The notes beneath the pieces were generated by a model. That model saw only the letters and a program-made list of their open reading frames with translations, was not told the origin of the DNA and did not search any database. This document shows positions 1 to 5,754 of a stretch of DNA of 7,117 nt, in pieces. The stretch covers positions 1 through 7,117 of the forward strand of contig JAGWYX010000188.1 of the NCBI GenBank assembly GCA_018969165.1, given 5' to 3'. Positions within the stretch are counted from its first letter, which is position 1; every line of letters starts with the position of its first letter. The DNA comes from Verrucomicrobiota bacterium (GTDB lineage: Bacteria > Verrucomicrobiota > Verrucomicrobiia > Limisphaerales > JAGWYX01). The position numbers and the translations under genes were made by a program.

Positions 1-462
1 GCCGCTGGCGTGGCGCCGGAGCGTCTCGTTCTGCCGCCACATCAGGTAGGCGTCGCGGACCTTCACGAAACTGGTCGCGAAGTGGCCATGCCAGAACAGG
101 GTCAGCTTCTCCTGCAGGGGGCGCGGACCGTGGAGCATCCGCCGAAGCCACCACGCGCGCAAGTCCAGCAGGTGATCGCGCTGCAAGGCCTGCTGGGCGC
201 GCTGCATTTCCCGACGCCTTTCCGGCGACGCGTCGCGCATCGCCACGAGCTGCTCGGCGCGGGCGGAGTCGGGTTGCGCCCAGTCCGGCGGCGGCGTCGG
301 GTCGGGGATTTGTTCGTAATCGACGAGGGCATCGACCGCGGCCTCGAGGCCCAGGGCGGCGAACCGCTGGATTTCCGCCGGGGTGCCGCCGAAGCCGGCG
401 CGGGCCAGCAGGTGGGCGGCGGTGCGCGGGTTCCAATCCGATGCGGTCAAAGCTTTCAACAT
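1..462 (-). CDS. DUF1800 family protein, N-terminal part (runs off left edge)
   Basis: Reading the minus strand from ATG at 462 gives 154 codons with no stop, ending exactly at the window edge, so only the N-terminus is present. Residues 10-28 contain WNPRTAAHLLARAGFGGTP and residues 115-135 contain an EKLTLFWHGHFATS block followed by FVKV, then a WRQNETLRRHASG stretch. These are the hallmark motifs of DUF1800 (PF08811), a large family common in Verrucomicrobiota and Planctomycetota. Its biochemical role is not established; it often lies next to DUF1501 genes, and that neighbour would be outside this window. An in-frame ATG at 471 is an alternative start giving MRC before the chosen Met; I prefer 462 because DUF1800 proteins commonly begin with a short ML-type leader before the W-x-x-R-x-AAHLL motif. 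No convincing Shine-Dalgarno is seen. It is divergently oriented to the RuBisCO-like operon, so the two do not share a transcript. Confidence 0.88.
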   Translation of the reverse strand, partial: MLKALTASDWNPRTAAHLLARAGFGGTPAEIQRFAALGLEAAVDALVDYEQIPDPTPPPDWAQPDSARAEQLVAMRDASPERRREMQRAQQALQRDHLLDLRAWWLRRMLHGPRPLQEKLTLFWHGHFATSFVKVRDAYLMWRQNETLRRHASG

Positions 463-642
463 GCATCTCATTAGACGCGCTCGCCAGGGGAATGGTTGCA
501 CGGGGTCGGCCGGCTTCCCCGGGTGGTCCCCGACATTATTGGAGGGCGGGTGCGGCCGCTCCTTGCCCTCCGTTTATGGAATGCGTCCTTCGGCGCGCAC
601 GCATGAACCGGGATCATGAACGTAGGCAGGCCCTCACCCCGG

Positions 643-667
643 CCCTCTCCCAGCGGATGGGAGAGGG
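643..667. repeat. Dispersed-type intergenic hairpin (CCCTCTCCCA / TGGGAGAGGG)
   Basis: A perfect 10-bp stem (643-652 with 658-667) closes a 5-nt GCGGA loop. It is preceded by CCCTCACCCCGG. The combination CCCTCACCCC...CCTCTCCC with a complementary GGGAGAGGG arm is a widely dispersed intergenic hairpin type in GC-rich bacterial genomes, recalled from general experience. There is no T-tract, so it is not an obvious intrinsic terminator. Confidence 0.7.
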
Positions 668-765
668 AGAATCGGCCACCGCCTCGAGGTGAGTTCCGCC
701 GCACCGCAAACACCCCGTCTCCGGTTGCGATGGCACATGCAACGGGGCCATGAACCGCTGGCGAT

Positions 766-834
766 CGGACCGCGGCTTGTCCCAAGCCGCCGCGCGTGCC
801 AAGCCGCTGCGGGTTGAGGGCAACCCGCGGTCCG
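766..834. repeat. Palindromic element A: outer stem with two internal hairpins
   Basis: Ten-bp perfect outer arms CGGACCGCGG (766-775) and CCGCGGTCCG (825-834) enclose two internal hairpins. Hairpin 1 pairs GCGGCTTG (772-779) with CAAGCCGC (783-790) across a 3-nt loop. Hairpin 2 pairs GCGGGTTG (809-816) with CAACCCGC (821-828) across AGGG. If both internal hairpins form, the outer stem is the 6 bp 766-771 with 829-834, giving a three-way junction. A second CCAAGCCGC copy at 799-807 offers an alternative partner for hairpin 1. The arms match, with one compensatory change, those of the elements downstream of the operon. Confidence 0.75.
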
Positions 835-883
835 GTTCCTGGGAAGGCACCGCGTCCAATGCCGGACCTGCGTCGTGGCCTTG

Positions 884-949
884 GACCGGGAGGGACGGCA
901 TGCTGCCGTCCGCCAAGCGGTGCACCACGACACGCGGTCCCTCCCGGTC
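884..949. repeat. Nested inverted repeat element D
   Basis: Perfect 12-bp arms GACCGGGAGGGA (884-895) and TCCCTCCCGGTC (938-949) flank about 42 bp. Overlapping the left arm is a second perfect hairpin, GGACGGCA (893-900) with TGCCGTCC (904-911), loop TGC. The two stems share 893-895, so they compete at that junction. CGCGGTCC at 933-940 also resembles the right arm of element A. It lies about 55 bp upstream of the RuBisCO-like start. Confidence 0.7.
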
Positions 950-964
950 GAGGCGGGTCGGCGG

Positions 965-994
965 TTGCCAAAGCCAATAGCGTTCCGCTACAGT
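965..994 (+). promoter_or_regulatory. Candidate sigma-70-like promoter for the RuBisCO-like operon
   Basis: TTGCCA (965-970, one mismatch to TTGACA) is followed after 18 bp by TACAGT (989-994, four of six matches to TATAAT). Transcription would begin near 1000-1002, immediately before the ATG at 1004, implying a leaderless or nearly leaderless mRNA. This fits the absence of a purine-rich Shine-Dalgarno upstream of 1004. The prediction rests on consensus matching by eye only. Confidence 0.35.
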
Positions 995-1003
995 CTCCGC
1001 CTC

Positions 1004-2422
1004 ATGCAAGCCATCGATGCGGCCACGCTCAAACTCCTCTGGCACGACGCCGACGCGCGCGAGGTGCGGCTCCGGCAATTGATCGCCGCGCGCCTGCGCG
1101 AGGCGCCGCCGCCGGTGATCGACGACCAGCTCGTAGGCACCTACTTTTTGGCGCTGCGTTCCTGGAGCCTGGAGCACGCCGCCCAGGAGATCAGTTACCA
1201 CGCCACCAGCGGGACCAAGCATATCCCGCCCGGATCGTTGCTCGAGCAATGCACGGCGCGCACGGTTGGCATCGAGGCCTTCGACACGACGGGCCGGCTC
1301 GGGTTGCTGCACCTCGCTTTTCCCTTGAAGATGTTCCTCCAGCCTGACGGTCATCTGACATCGTGCGACCTCCTGCACACGCTGGCCGGCGCGATTATTT
1401 TCGACGTTTTCGAAAACCAGGACGCGCGGTTGGTGGCCCTGCAGCTCCCGGAAAAGGTGATGCGGACGTTCCCCGGGCCGGCCTACGGGCCCGAAGGCGT
1501 GCGGCGCCTCACCCACTTTCCCCCCGGCGAACCGGCGTTTGGCACGATCCTCAAACCCACCGCCGGCATCACGCCCGAGGAAGTGGGGGCCTTGGTGGAC
1601 GAAGCGGCGGCGTGTCCGCTCTTCCTGTTCGTCAAGGAAGACGAGAACCTCTATCCGCGGCTGGACTACTCACCGGCACGCGAGCGGACCAGGCGGGCGA
1701 TCCAGGCCATCGAGCGGGCGCGCGACAAACGCGGCGGGCGCGGCCTGATTTTTGCGCCGCACATCACCGGCGCCCCGCACGAATTGCTGGAGACCGTCCA
1801 CGTGGTGGTCGAGGCGGGCGCCACCGGGGTCATGTTCAGCGAGACGTTCGCAGGCGGCGCGGTGCGGATGGTGCGGGAGGCGACGCGGCACCTGGCAAAC
1901 CCGCCGGCGATCTACGGGCACAACGCTGGAATTGGCGTGAAGACCCGCGGCGGCATCTGGCGGGAAGTGATCGACTTGCTGGCCCGGCTGGACGGCATTG
2001 ATTTCCGGCAAACGGCGCCGGTGCGGCTGGGGCCACCGTTCATTTATCCTCATGGTGACGAATGGCTGGGGTCGGAACGGGTGCTGACCCAGCCGTTGCC
2101 GGGGATTCGGCCGACGATGATCGCCCGGGCGGGCGGGCTCGACCAGGGGAACATCATTTTGAACCTGGCCGATGCGGAGCGCCGCGGGTTGAGCGAGAGC
2201 ATCCTGTTCCTGGCGGGCTCGGCCATCAACTCGATCAAGAACTCACGTGGCCAGCCGGACCCGCGGCTGGGCGCCGAGGCCATGCGCGAGGCGCTGGAGG
2301 TGCATCGCTCGGGCGAGTTGCGCGACGGGCCGGCCGAAACCCACGTTCCGGCCCTCCTGGCACTGGCCCGCAGCAAGAAGTTGAAGGCGCTGATGACGGC
2401 ATTGGAGCAACGGTATCCATGA
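1004..2422 (+). CDS. RuBisCO-like protein (form IV-type large-subunit homologue)
   Basis: A 472-aa protein with the two-domain layout of the RuBisCO large subunit: N-terminal domain at about 38-165 and TIM-barrel catalytic domain from about 170 to 460. Recognisable family blocks are HATSGTK (66-72), FPGPAYGPEGVR (from 156), GTILKPTAG with K184, FVKEDEN with K211-D213-E214, and GHNAG with H306. By eye, K184, K211, D213, E214 and H306 match spinach K175, K201, D203, E204 and H294, so the carbamate/Mg2+ centre is kept. E60, N123, K177, R295, H298, H327 and S379 appear replaced (H66, Ala, T186, N307, I310, F334, A376), and loop-6 K334 aligns with R341. It is therefore not a CO2-fixing RuBisCO; enolase, isomerase or decarboxylase chemistry is more likely, substrate unknown. 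The ATG at 1004 is preferred over an in-frame ATG at 875 because the extra 43 residues would come from repeat DNA. It is the first operon gene and shares ATGA with the next. Confidence 0.9.
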   Translation: MQAIDAATLKLLWHDADAREVRLRQLIAARLREAPPPVIDDQLVGTYFLALRSWSLEHAAQEISYHATSGTKHIPPGSLLEQCTARTVGIEAFDTTGRLGLLHLAFPLKMFLQPDGHLTSCDLLHTLAGAIIFDVFENQDARLVALQLPEKVMRTFPGPAYGPEGVRRLTHFPPGEPAFGTILKPTAGITPEEVGALVDEAAACPLFLFVKEDENLYPRLDYSPARERTRRAIQAIERARDKRGGRGLIFAPHITGAPHELLETVHVVVEAGATGVMFSETFAGGAVRMVREATRHLANPPAIYGHNAGIGVKTRGGIWREVIDLLARLDGIDFRQTAPVRLGPPFIYPHGDEWLGSERVLTQPLPGIRPTMIARAGGLDQGNIILNLADAERRGLSESILFLAGSAINSIKNSRGQPDPRLGAEAMREALEVHRSGELRDGPAETHVPALLALARSKKLKALMTALEQRYP

Positions 2423-3492
2423 AAAAGGAAACCCGGTTGTTGCGGATCGGCGTGCTGGGCTGCGGCAACATCGCGCAGATCGCCCACTTCGACGCGATCC
2501 GCAAGGCGCGCAACGCCGAGCTCTACGCCATTTGCGACCTGGCGGATGACCTCCGGGACCGGATGACGGCGATCCATTCGCCGGGGGTGGCCTACAGACA
2601 TTTCGAGGAACTCCTGGGCGATCCGCGGGTCGAGGCGGTGGTGCTGGGCGTCGCCGACCAGTTCCACGTGCCTCTGGCCAAACAGGCACTGGCTGCCGGC
2701 AAACACGTGCTGGTGGAAAAACCGCTGGGCGTCTCGATTGAGGAATGTGAAGAATTGCGCCGCCAGCATCAGCCGACGCGATTAGTCCTGCAGGTGGGCA
2801 ACAACCGGCGGTTCGACCCGGGGATCGCCTTCGCCGAGAAATTCATCCGCGAGGAACTGGGTCAAATGCAGGCATTCAAGGCGTGGTACTGCGACTCGAC
2901 CTATCGCTATACCATGACCGACAACCTGCAGCCGCTGCCGCTCATCAGCGCCCAGGCCCGGAAACCGGCGGGAAATCCCAAGGCTGACAAGCGGCGCTAT
3001 TTCATCCTGACCCATGCCAGCCACCTCGTGGATACCGCGCGCTTCCTGGGCGGCGAATTGGTGAGCGTTCGCGCCCGGCTCACCGAACGGTTCGGGGCTT
3101 ACTGCTGGTTTGTCGAGGTCGAGTTTGCCAGCGGCGCCCTCGGGCATCTCGACCTGACGATCCCGGTGCGTGGCGATTTCGAGGAAGGGTTCCAGATTTA
3201 CGGCGAACACGGAAGCGTCAAGGGCCACGTGTTTCTCCCGTGGTTCCACAAGGCCAGCCACGTCGAGTGCTTTTCCACCCAGAACGGCCAGTTCCACCGG
3301 CCGCTCGGCGAGGACGCGCATACTTACAAGCGCCAGATCGAGGGTTTCGCCGACACGATCCTGACCGGTGCCGCGCAGCACGGGGCGAACCTCGACGACG
3401 GTGTGGCGGCGCTGCGCGCCCTGGTCGCCATCGCGCGGTCGGTCGAGAGCGGCCGGAGCGAGCGATTGGCCGACATGACGGGGGGCGTCTGA
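2419..3492 (+). CDS. Gfo/Idh/MocA family NAD(P)-dependent oxidoreductase
   Basis: A 357-aa protein, normal length for the family. It has an N-terminal Rossmann domain (about 8-125) with IGVLGCGNIAQ (10-20) as the dinucleotide-binding loop, and the signature HVLVEKPLG with E100-K101-P102, where K101 is the expected catalytic lysine. The C-terminal alpha/beta domain (about 130-345) carries THASHLVD with H202 in the usual catalytic-His position and D205 after it. The Asp commonly found four residues before that His is Thr (T198) here. The expected role is reversible oxidation of a sugar, sugar acid or polyol hydroxyl with NAD(P)+ in the cytoplasm; the substrate is not predictable. The start at 2419 overlaps the upstream stop (ATGA) and has GGAG at 2404-2407. 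The frame is open upstream to 2062, but that stretch lies inside the RuBisCO-like gene and lacks the fold, so it is rejected. Confidence 0.93.
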   Translation: MKKETRLLRIGVLGCGNIAQIAHFDAIRKARNAELYAICDLADDLRDRMTAIHSPGVAYRHFEELLGDPRVEAVVLGVADQFHVPLAKQALAAGKHVLVEKPLGVSIEECEELRRQHQPTRLVLQVGNNRRFDPGIAFAEKFIREELGQMQAFKAWYCDSTYRYTMTDNLQPLPLISAQARKPAGNPKADKRRYFILTHASHLVDTARFLGGELVSVRARLTERFGAYCWFVEVEFASGALGHLDLTIPVRGDFEEGFQIYGEHGSVKGHVFLPWFHKASHVECFSTQNGQFHRPLGEDAHTYKRQIEGFADTILTGAAQHGANLDDGVAALRALVAIARSVESGRSERLADMTGGV

Positions 3493-4364
3493 TGGAGCCG
3501 GGGATTTTCACCAAAACGTTTGCCCGGTCCACGACAGCCGAAGTCTTCGACGCCGTGGCCCAGCATGGCCTGCGGTTCGTCCAGTTCAATTTCGCCAGCG
3601 CCGGTTTGCCGAGCCTGCCCGACCAGATCGATCCAGGGTTGGTCGAACGCATCCGCGGCGAGATGGAAGCCCGGCAGATATCGATGGCCGCGATCTCGGG
3701 CACGTTCAACCTGATTCACCCCGATCTGGACCGTCGCCGCGACGGGCTCCGCCGCCTGCGCACCCTCGCCACCGTTTGCGGGCGATTCGGGACGCCCGTG
3801 ATCGCGCTGTGCACGGGAACGCGCGATCCGGAGAACATGTGGCGGCGGCATGCGGACAACGATTCGGCTGGCGCCTGGCGGGAACTGACGGGTTCGATGC
3901 AGGAGGCATTGGATGTCGCGGAGACATTTCACGTCACGCTGGGCATCGAACCCGAGGTGAGCAACGTGATCGATTCCGCCCGCAAGGCGCGCCGATTGCT
4001 CGACCAGATGCAGTCGCCGCGGTTGAAGGTGATTATGGATGGCGCCAACCTGTTTCACGCCGGCGAACTGCCGCGCATGCGTGAGATGCTCGAGGAAGCC
4101 TTCGAGCTGCTCGGTCCGGACATCGTGCTCGCGCACGCGAAGGATTTGAGTCACGACGGCGACGCGGGCCACGAGGTCGCCGGGCGCGGCCGGTTGGATT
4201 ACGATTGGTACCTGGGAGGTTTGGCACGGGTTGGTTACGCGGGACCGCTGCTGCTCCACGGGCTGGCGGAGGCGCAGGTGGACGAAGCGGTTGGCTTTCT
4301 GCGGGGAAAGCTGGCCGCGCTGTCCGGACGCGACGTGGCCGCGGCGAATCGAGGAAACCGCTGA
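3492..4364 (+). CDS. Sugar phosphate isomerase/epimerase-type TIM barrel (xylose isomerase-like, AP_endonuc_2)
   Basis: A 290-aa protein matching the PF01261 family in length and motif order. GIEPE (E153, E155) ends a barrel strand. MDGANLFH (D183, N186, H189) and LAHAKD (H215, K217, D218) provide further metal/substrate positions, and a GRGRLDYDWYLGGL segment precedes the last strand. The final strand, where family members often have a Glu metal ligand, reads PLLLHGL with H256 instead. Residues near 112-128 form a CTGTRDPENMWRRHADN motif. The family covers metal-dependent aldose-ketose isomerases, 3-epimerases, dehydratases and hydroxypyruvate isomerase; the reaction here cannot be fixed. 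The start overlaps the upstream stop by one base (TGATG), with a run of six G at 3480-3485 as the likely ribosome-binding site. Confidence 0.88.
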   Translation: MEPGIFTKTFARSTTAEVFDAVAQHGLRFVQFNFASAGLPSLPDQIDPGLVERIRGEMEARQISMAAISGTFNLIHPDLDRRRDGLRRLRTLATVCGRFGTPVIALCTGTRDPENMWRRHADNDSAGAWRELTGSMQEALDVAETFHVTLGIEPEVSNVIDSARKARRLLDQMQSPRLKVIMDGANLFHAGELPRMREMLEEAFELLGPDIVLAHAKDLSHDGDAGHEVAGRGRLDYDWYLGGLARVGYAGPLLLHGLAEAQVDEAVGFLRGKLAALSGRDVAAANRGNR

Positions 4365-5176
4365 TGCCATTTTTCTCGCATGACGGCATTCAGTTTCACT
4401 ACCGGGAAGGCGGTTCGGGTTTGCCGTTCATCTTCCAGCACGGGCTGGGCGGCGACGTGTCCCAGCCCTTCGGACTCTTCGCACCATCGGGTGGTGTGCG
4501 GTTGCTGGCTTTCGACTGCCGCGCGCACGGCCAATCGCGCCCGGTCGGGGATCCGGAGAAGATCAGCCTGGCCACATTTGCCGAGGACTTGAGCGTGTTT
4601 CTGGATCATTTGCAAATCGAACGGGCCGTTGTCGGTGGCATCTCGATGGGCGCCGCGGTCGCGCTGAACGTTGGTCTCCGGTTTCCGAAGCGCGTCCTTG
4701 GGCTGGTATTATCGCGCCCGGCGTGGCTGGCCGGGCCGCGGGAGTCCAACGTGGACCTGTTCGGCAAGGTGGCGCAATTCATCCGCCGGCACGGGCCGGT
4801 CCGAGGCGCCGAGGTTTTTCAGCGAACTATCGAGTTCACCAATTTGCGCCGAGAGTTTCCGGACATGGCGCGTTCGTTGCTCGGCCAATTTCAGGAACCA
4901 CGCGCCGCGGAGGCGGTCGTGCGGCTCGAACGGATTCCGCGGGACCGCCCGTGCCGCGATTTGCAGGAATTGAAGGCGATCCGCGTGCCGACGTTGGTGC
5001 TGGCGAACCGGGACGACCCGGTGCACCCGTTCGAGTATGGCGAGGCCTTGACGGCGACGATCCCGGGCGCCGAGCTGCGCGAGATCACCGCCAAATCGCT
5101 GAGTGCCGAGCGTCACGGGGCGGATGTGCAGCGGTTTATCGGTGAATTCCTGGGGCGAAATCATTTTCGCCGCTGA
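4364..5176 (+). CDS. Alpha/beta hydrolase, possible lactonase of the operon
   Basis: A 270-aa single-domain alpha/beta hydrolase, without signal peptide, presumably cytoplasmic. FQHGLGG (HG at 26-27) forms the oxyanion-hole region. DCRAHGQS (51-58) is the strand-4 motif, usually DxRGHGxS. GISMG has the nucleophile S94. NRDDPVHP supplies the acid (D217 or D218), and H251 in SAERHG completes the triad. The overall look resembles 3-oxoadipate enol-lactonase-like hydrolases, but esterase or other hydrolase activity is equally possible from sequence. A lactonase fits its place after an oxidoreductase that could make sugar lactones; that is inference. The start overlaps the isomerase stop (TGATG) and has GAGGA at 4351-4355, eight bases upstream, the best ribosome-binding site in the operon. 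It is the last gene of the cluster. Confidence 0.9.
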   Translation: MPFFSHDGIQFHYREGGSGLPFIFQHGLGGDVSQPFGLFAPSGGVRLLAFDCRAHGQSRPVGDPEKISLATFAEDLSVFLDHLQIERAVVGGISMGAAVALNVGLRFPKRVLGLVLSRPAWLAGPRESNVDLFGKVAQFIRRHGPVRGAEVFQRTIEFTNLRREFPDMARSLLGQFQEPRAAEAVVRLERIPRDRPCRDLQELKAIRVPTLVLANRDDPVHPFEYGEALTATIPGAELREITAKSLSAERHGADVQRFIGEFLGRNHFRR

Positions 5177-5353
5177 GATTCGTCGCGTTCTGCGAAACTC
5201 TTTTTGGAGGGCGGAAAACCTTGTCCACAAAAGGTTGACCGGCGCCCAAATCTTTTTCAGACTCCGGGCCGCGAGAGTCCTTGAACTGTGAAACAGGCAG
5301 TAATCAAGTCAAAATCGAGCGCAGTTCTGACGCAGCCATTCTCATTTTGGCCC

Positions 5354-5461
5354 GGAGCGCGGTTCTGTGAGCCGCCGCACCCTCACCCGGACGTTGGGAT
5401 TGAAGACAATTCCAGGCCCCCGTCCGTTTGGCCGCCGCTGCGGGTCGCAGACCCGCGCTCC
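5354..5461. repeat. Palindromic element B with GGAGCGCGG / CCGCGCTCC ends
   Basis: Terminal arms GGAGCGCGG (5354-5362) and CCGCGCTCC (5453-5461) are perfectly complementary. Outside them, TTTTGG at 5345-5350 and CAAATGG at 5461-5467 look like a continued, imperfect match. Inside are CGGACG (5388-5393) with CGTCCG (5421-5426), and a compact hairpin GCGGGTC-GCA-GACCCGC (5440-5456). The hairpin's flanks, CGCTGCGGGT and ACCCGCG, are shared with hairpin 2 of element A. It resembles palindromic intergenic repeats I associate with Verrucomicrobiota genomes. Confidence 0.7.
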
Positions 5462-5520
5462 AAATGGAGATTGGCTGGTTCTGGCGTCTCTTTCCTCCGC
5501 AAGGAATCGATGCGCGAGGC

Positions 5521-5538
5521 GCCTGTCTGCCGACAGGC
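5521..5538. repeat. Short hairpin GCCTGTC-TGCC-GACAGGC
   Basis: A perfect 7-bp stem with a TGCC loop, followed by AGGC so that the CAGGC unit recurs. Similar CCTGTC/GACAGG palindromes are common dispersed intergenic motifs. It has no adjacent T-tract and no visible link to a gene. Confidence 0.55.
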
Positions 5539-5623
5539 AGGCGGCGCACAGAGGAGATGCCGGAAGCACACCAAAACCGCGCGTGCCCCAACCGACCGGG
5601 AATGAGGTCTGAGCGCGTGATGG

Positions 5624-5742
5624 AAAAAGGCGGAGCGCGGCTGGGTCGTCCTCGACCCGCCGCAGCAGGCCTTGCGTTTCGGGCGCGTGTTGCGCAGCCG
5701 CCGCGCTGCGGCTGGTCTTCGACCCAGCCGCGCTCCGTTTTT
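5624..5742. repeat. Palindromic element C: 18-bp perfect arms, terminator-like ends
   Basis: CGGAGCGCGGCTGGGTCG (5631-5648) is the exact reverse complement of 5720-5737. The stem can extend outward by two G-U pairs and three A-U pairs, because A-runs (5624-5628) precede the left arm and T-runs (5738-5742) follow the right arm. A further imperfect inner stem pairs 5654-5666 with 5705-5717 with one mismatch. The terminal GGAGCGCGG/CCGCGCTCC is shared with element B. With a T-run leaving the stem on each strand it could end transcription in either direction, though the stem is far longer and its loop larger than a typical intrinsic terminator. Confidence 0.75.
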
Positions 5743-5754
5743 AAAACACGGTCT

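Larger units (their letters stand above)
463..1003. other. Repeat-rich divergent intergenic region
   Basis: About 540 bp between the divergent DUF1800 and RuBisCO-like genes. I see no credible gene here. Long open frames cross it on both strands, but they are low-complexity, Arg/Pro/Gly-rich translations of GC-rich palindromes without recognisable domains. It holds a 10-bp-stem hairpin at 643-667, a multi-hairpin inverted repeat at 766-834, a nested inverted repeat at 884-949 and a promoter-like pair at 965-994. The stretch 475-640 shows nothing I can name. Confidence 0.7.

Noticed and set aside
766..949. CRISPR array or riboswitch upstream of the operon
   Set aside because: The inverted repeats are not regularly spaced direct repeats with unique spacers, and no known riboswitch core motif was recognised.
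875..1003. Upstream in-frame start for the RuBisCO-like protein (43 extra residues)
   Set aside because: The added segment is a translation of the nested inverted repeat at 884-949, has no family similarity, and would leave the promoter-like pair inside the gene.
614..1516. A 300-codon minus-strand open frame
   Set aside because: It is antisense to the start of the RuBisCO-like gene and continues into repeat DNA; no domain is recognisable. Long antisense frames are common at this GC content.
2062..2418. Upstream extension of the oxidoreductase
   Set aside because: It lies within the RuBisCO-like coding region in another frame, and the Rossmann fold begins right after the ATG at 2419, which overlaps the stop in the usual ATGA manner.
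1004..2422. A genuine CO2-fixing RuBisCO large subunit
   Set aside because: Several residues needed for carboxylation (equivalents of E60, N123, H327, S379, and K334 replaced by Arg) appear changed, and no small subunit, phosphoribulokinase or activase is nearby.
5221..5229. DnaA-box-like TTGTCCACA
   Set aside because: A single near match (one mismatch to TTATCCACA) with no cluster, no AT-rich unwinding region and no dnaA or dnaN nearby, so there is no origin.
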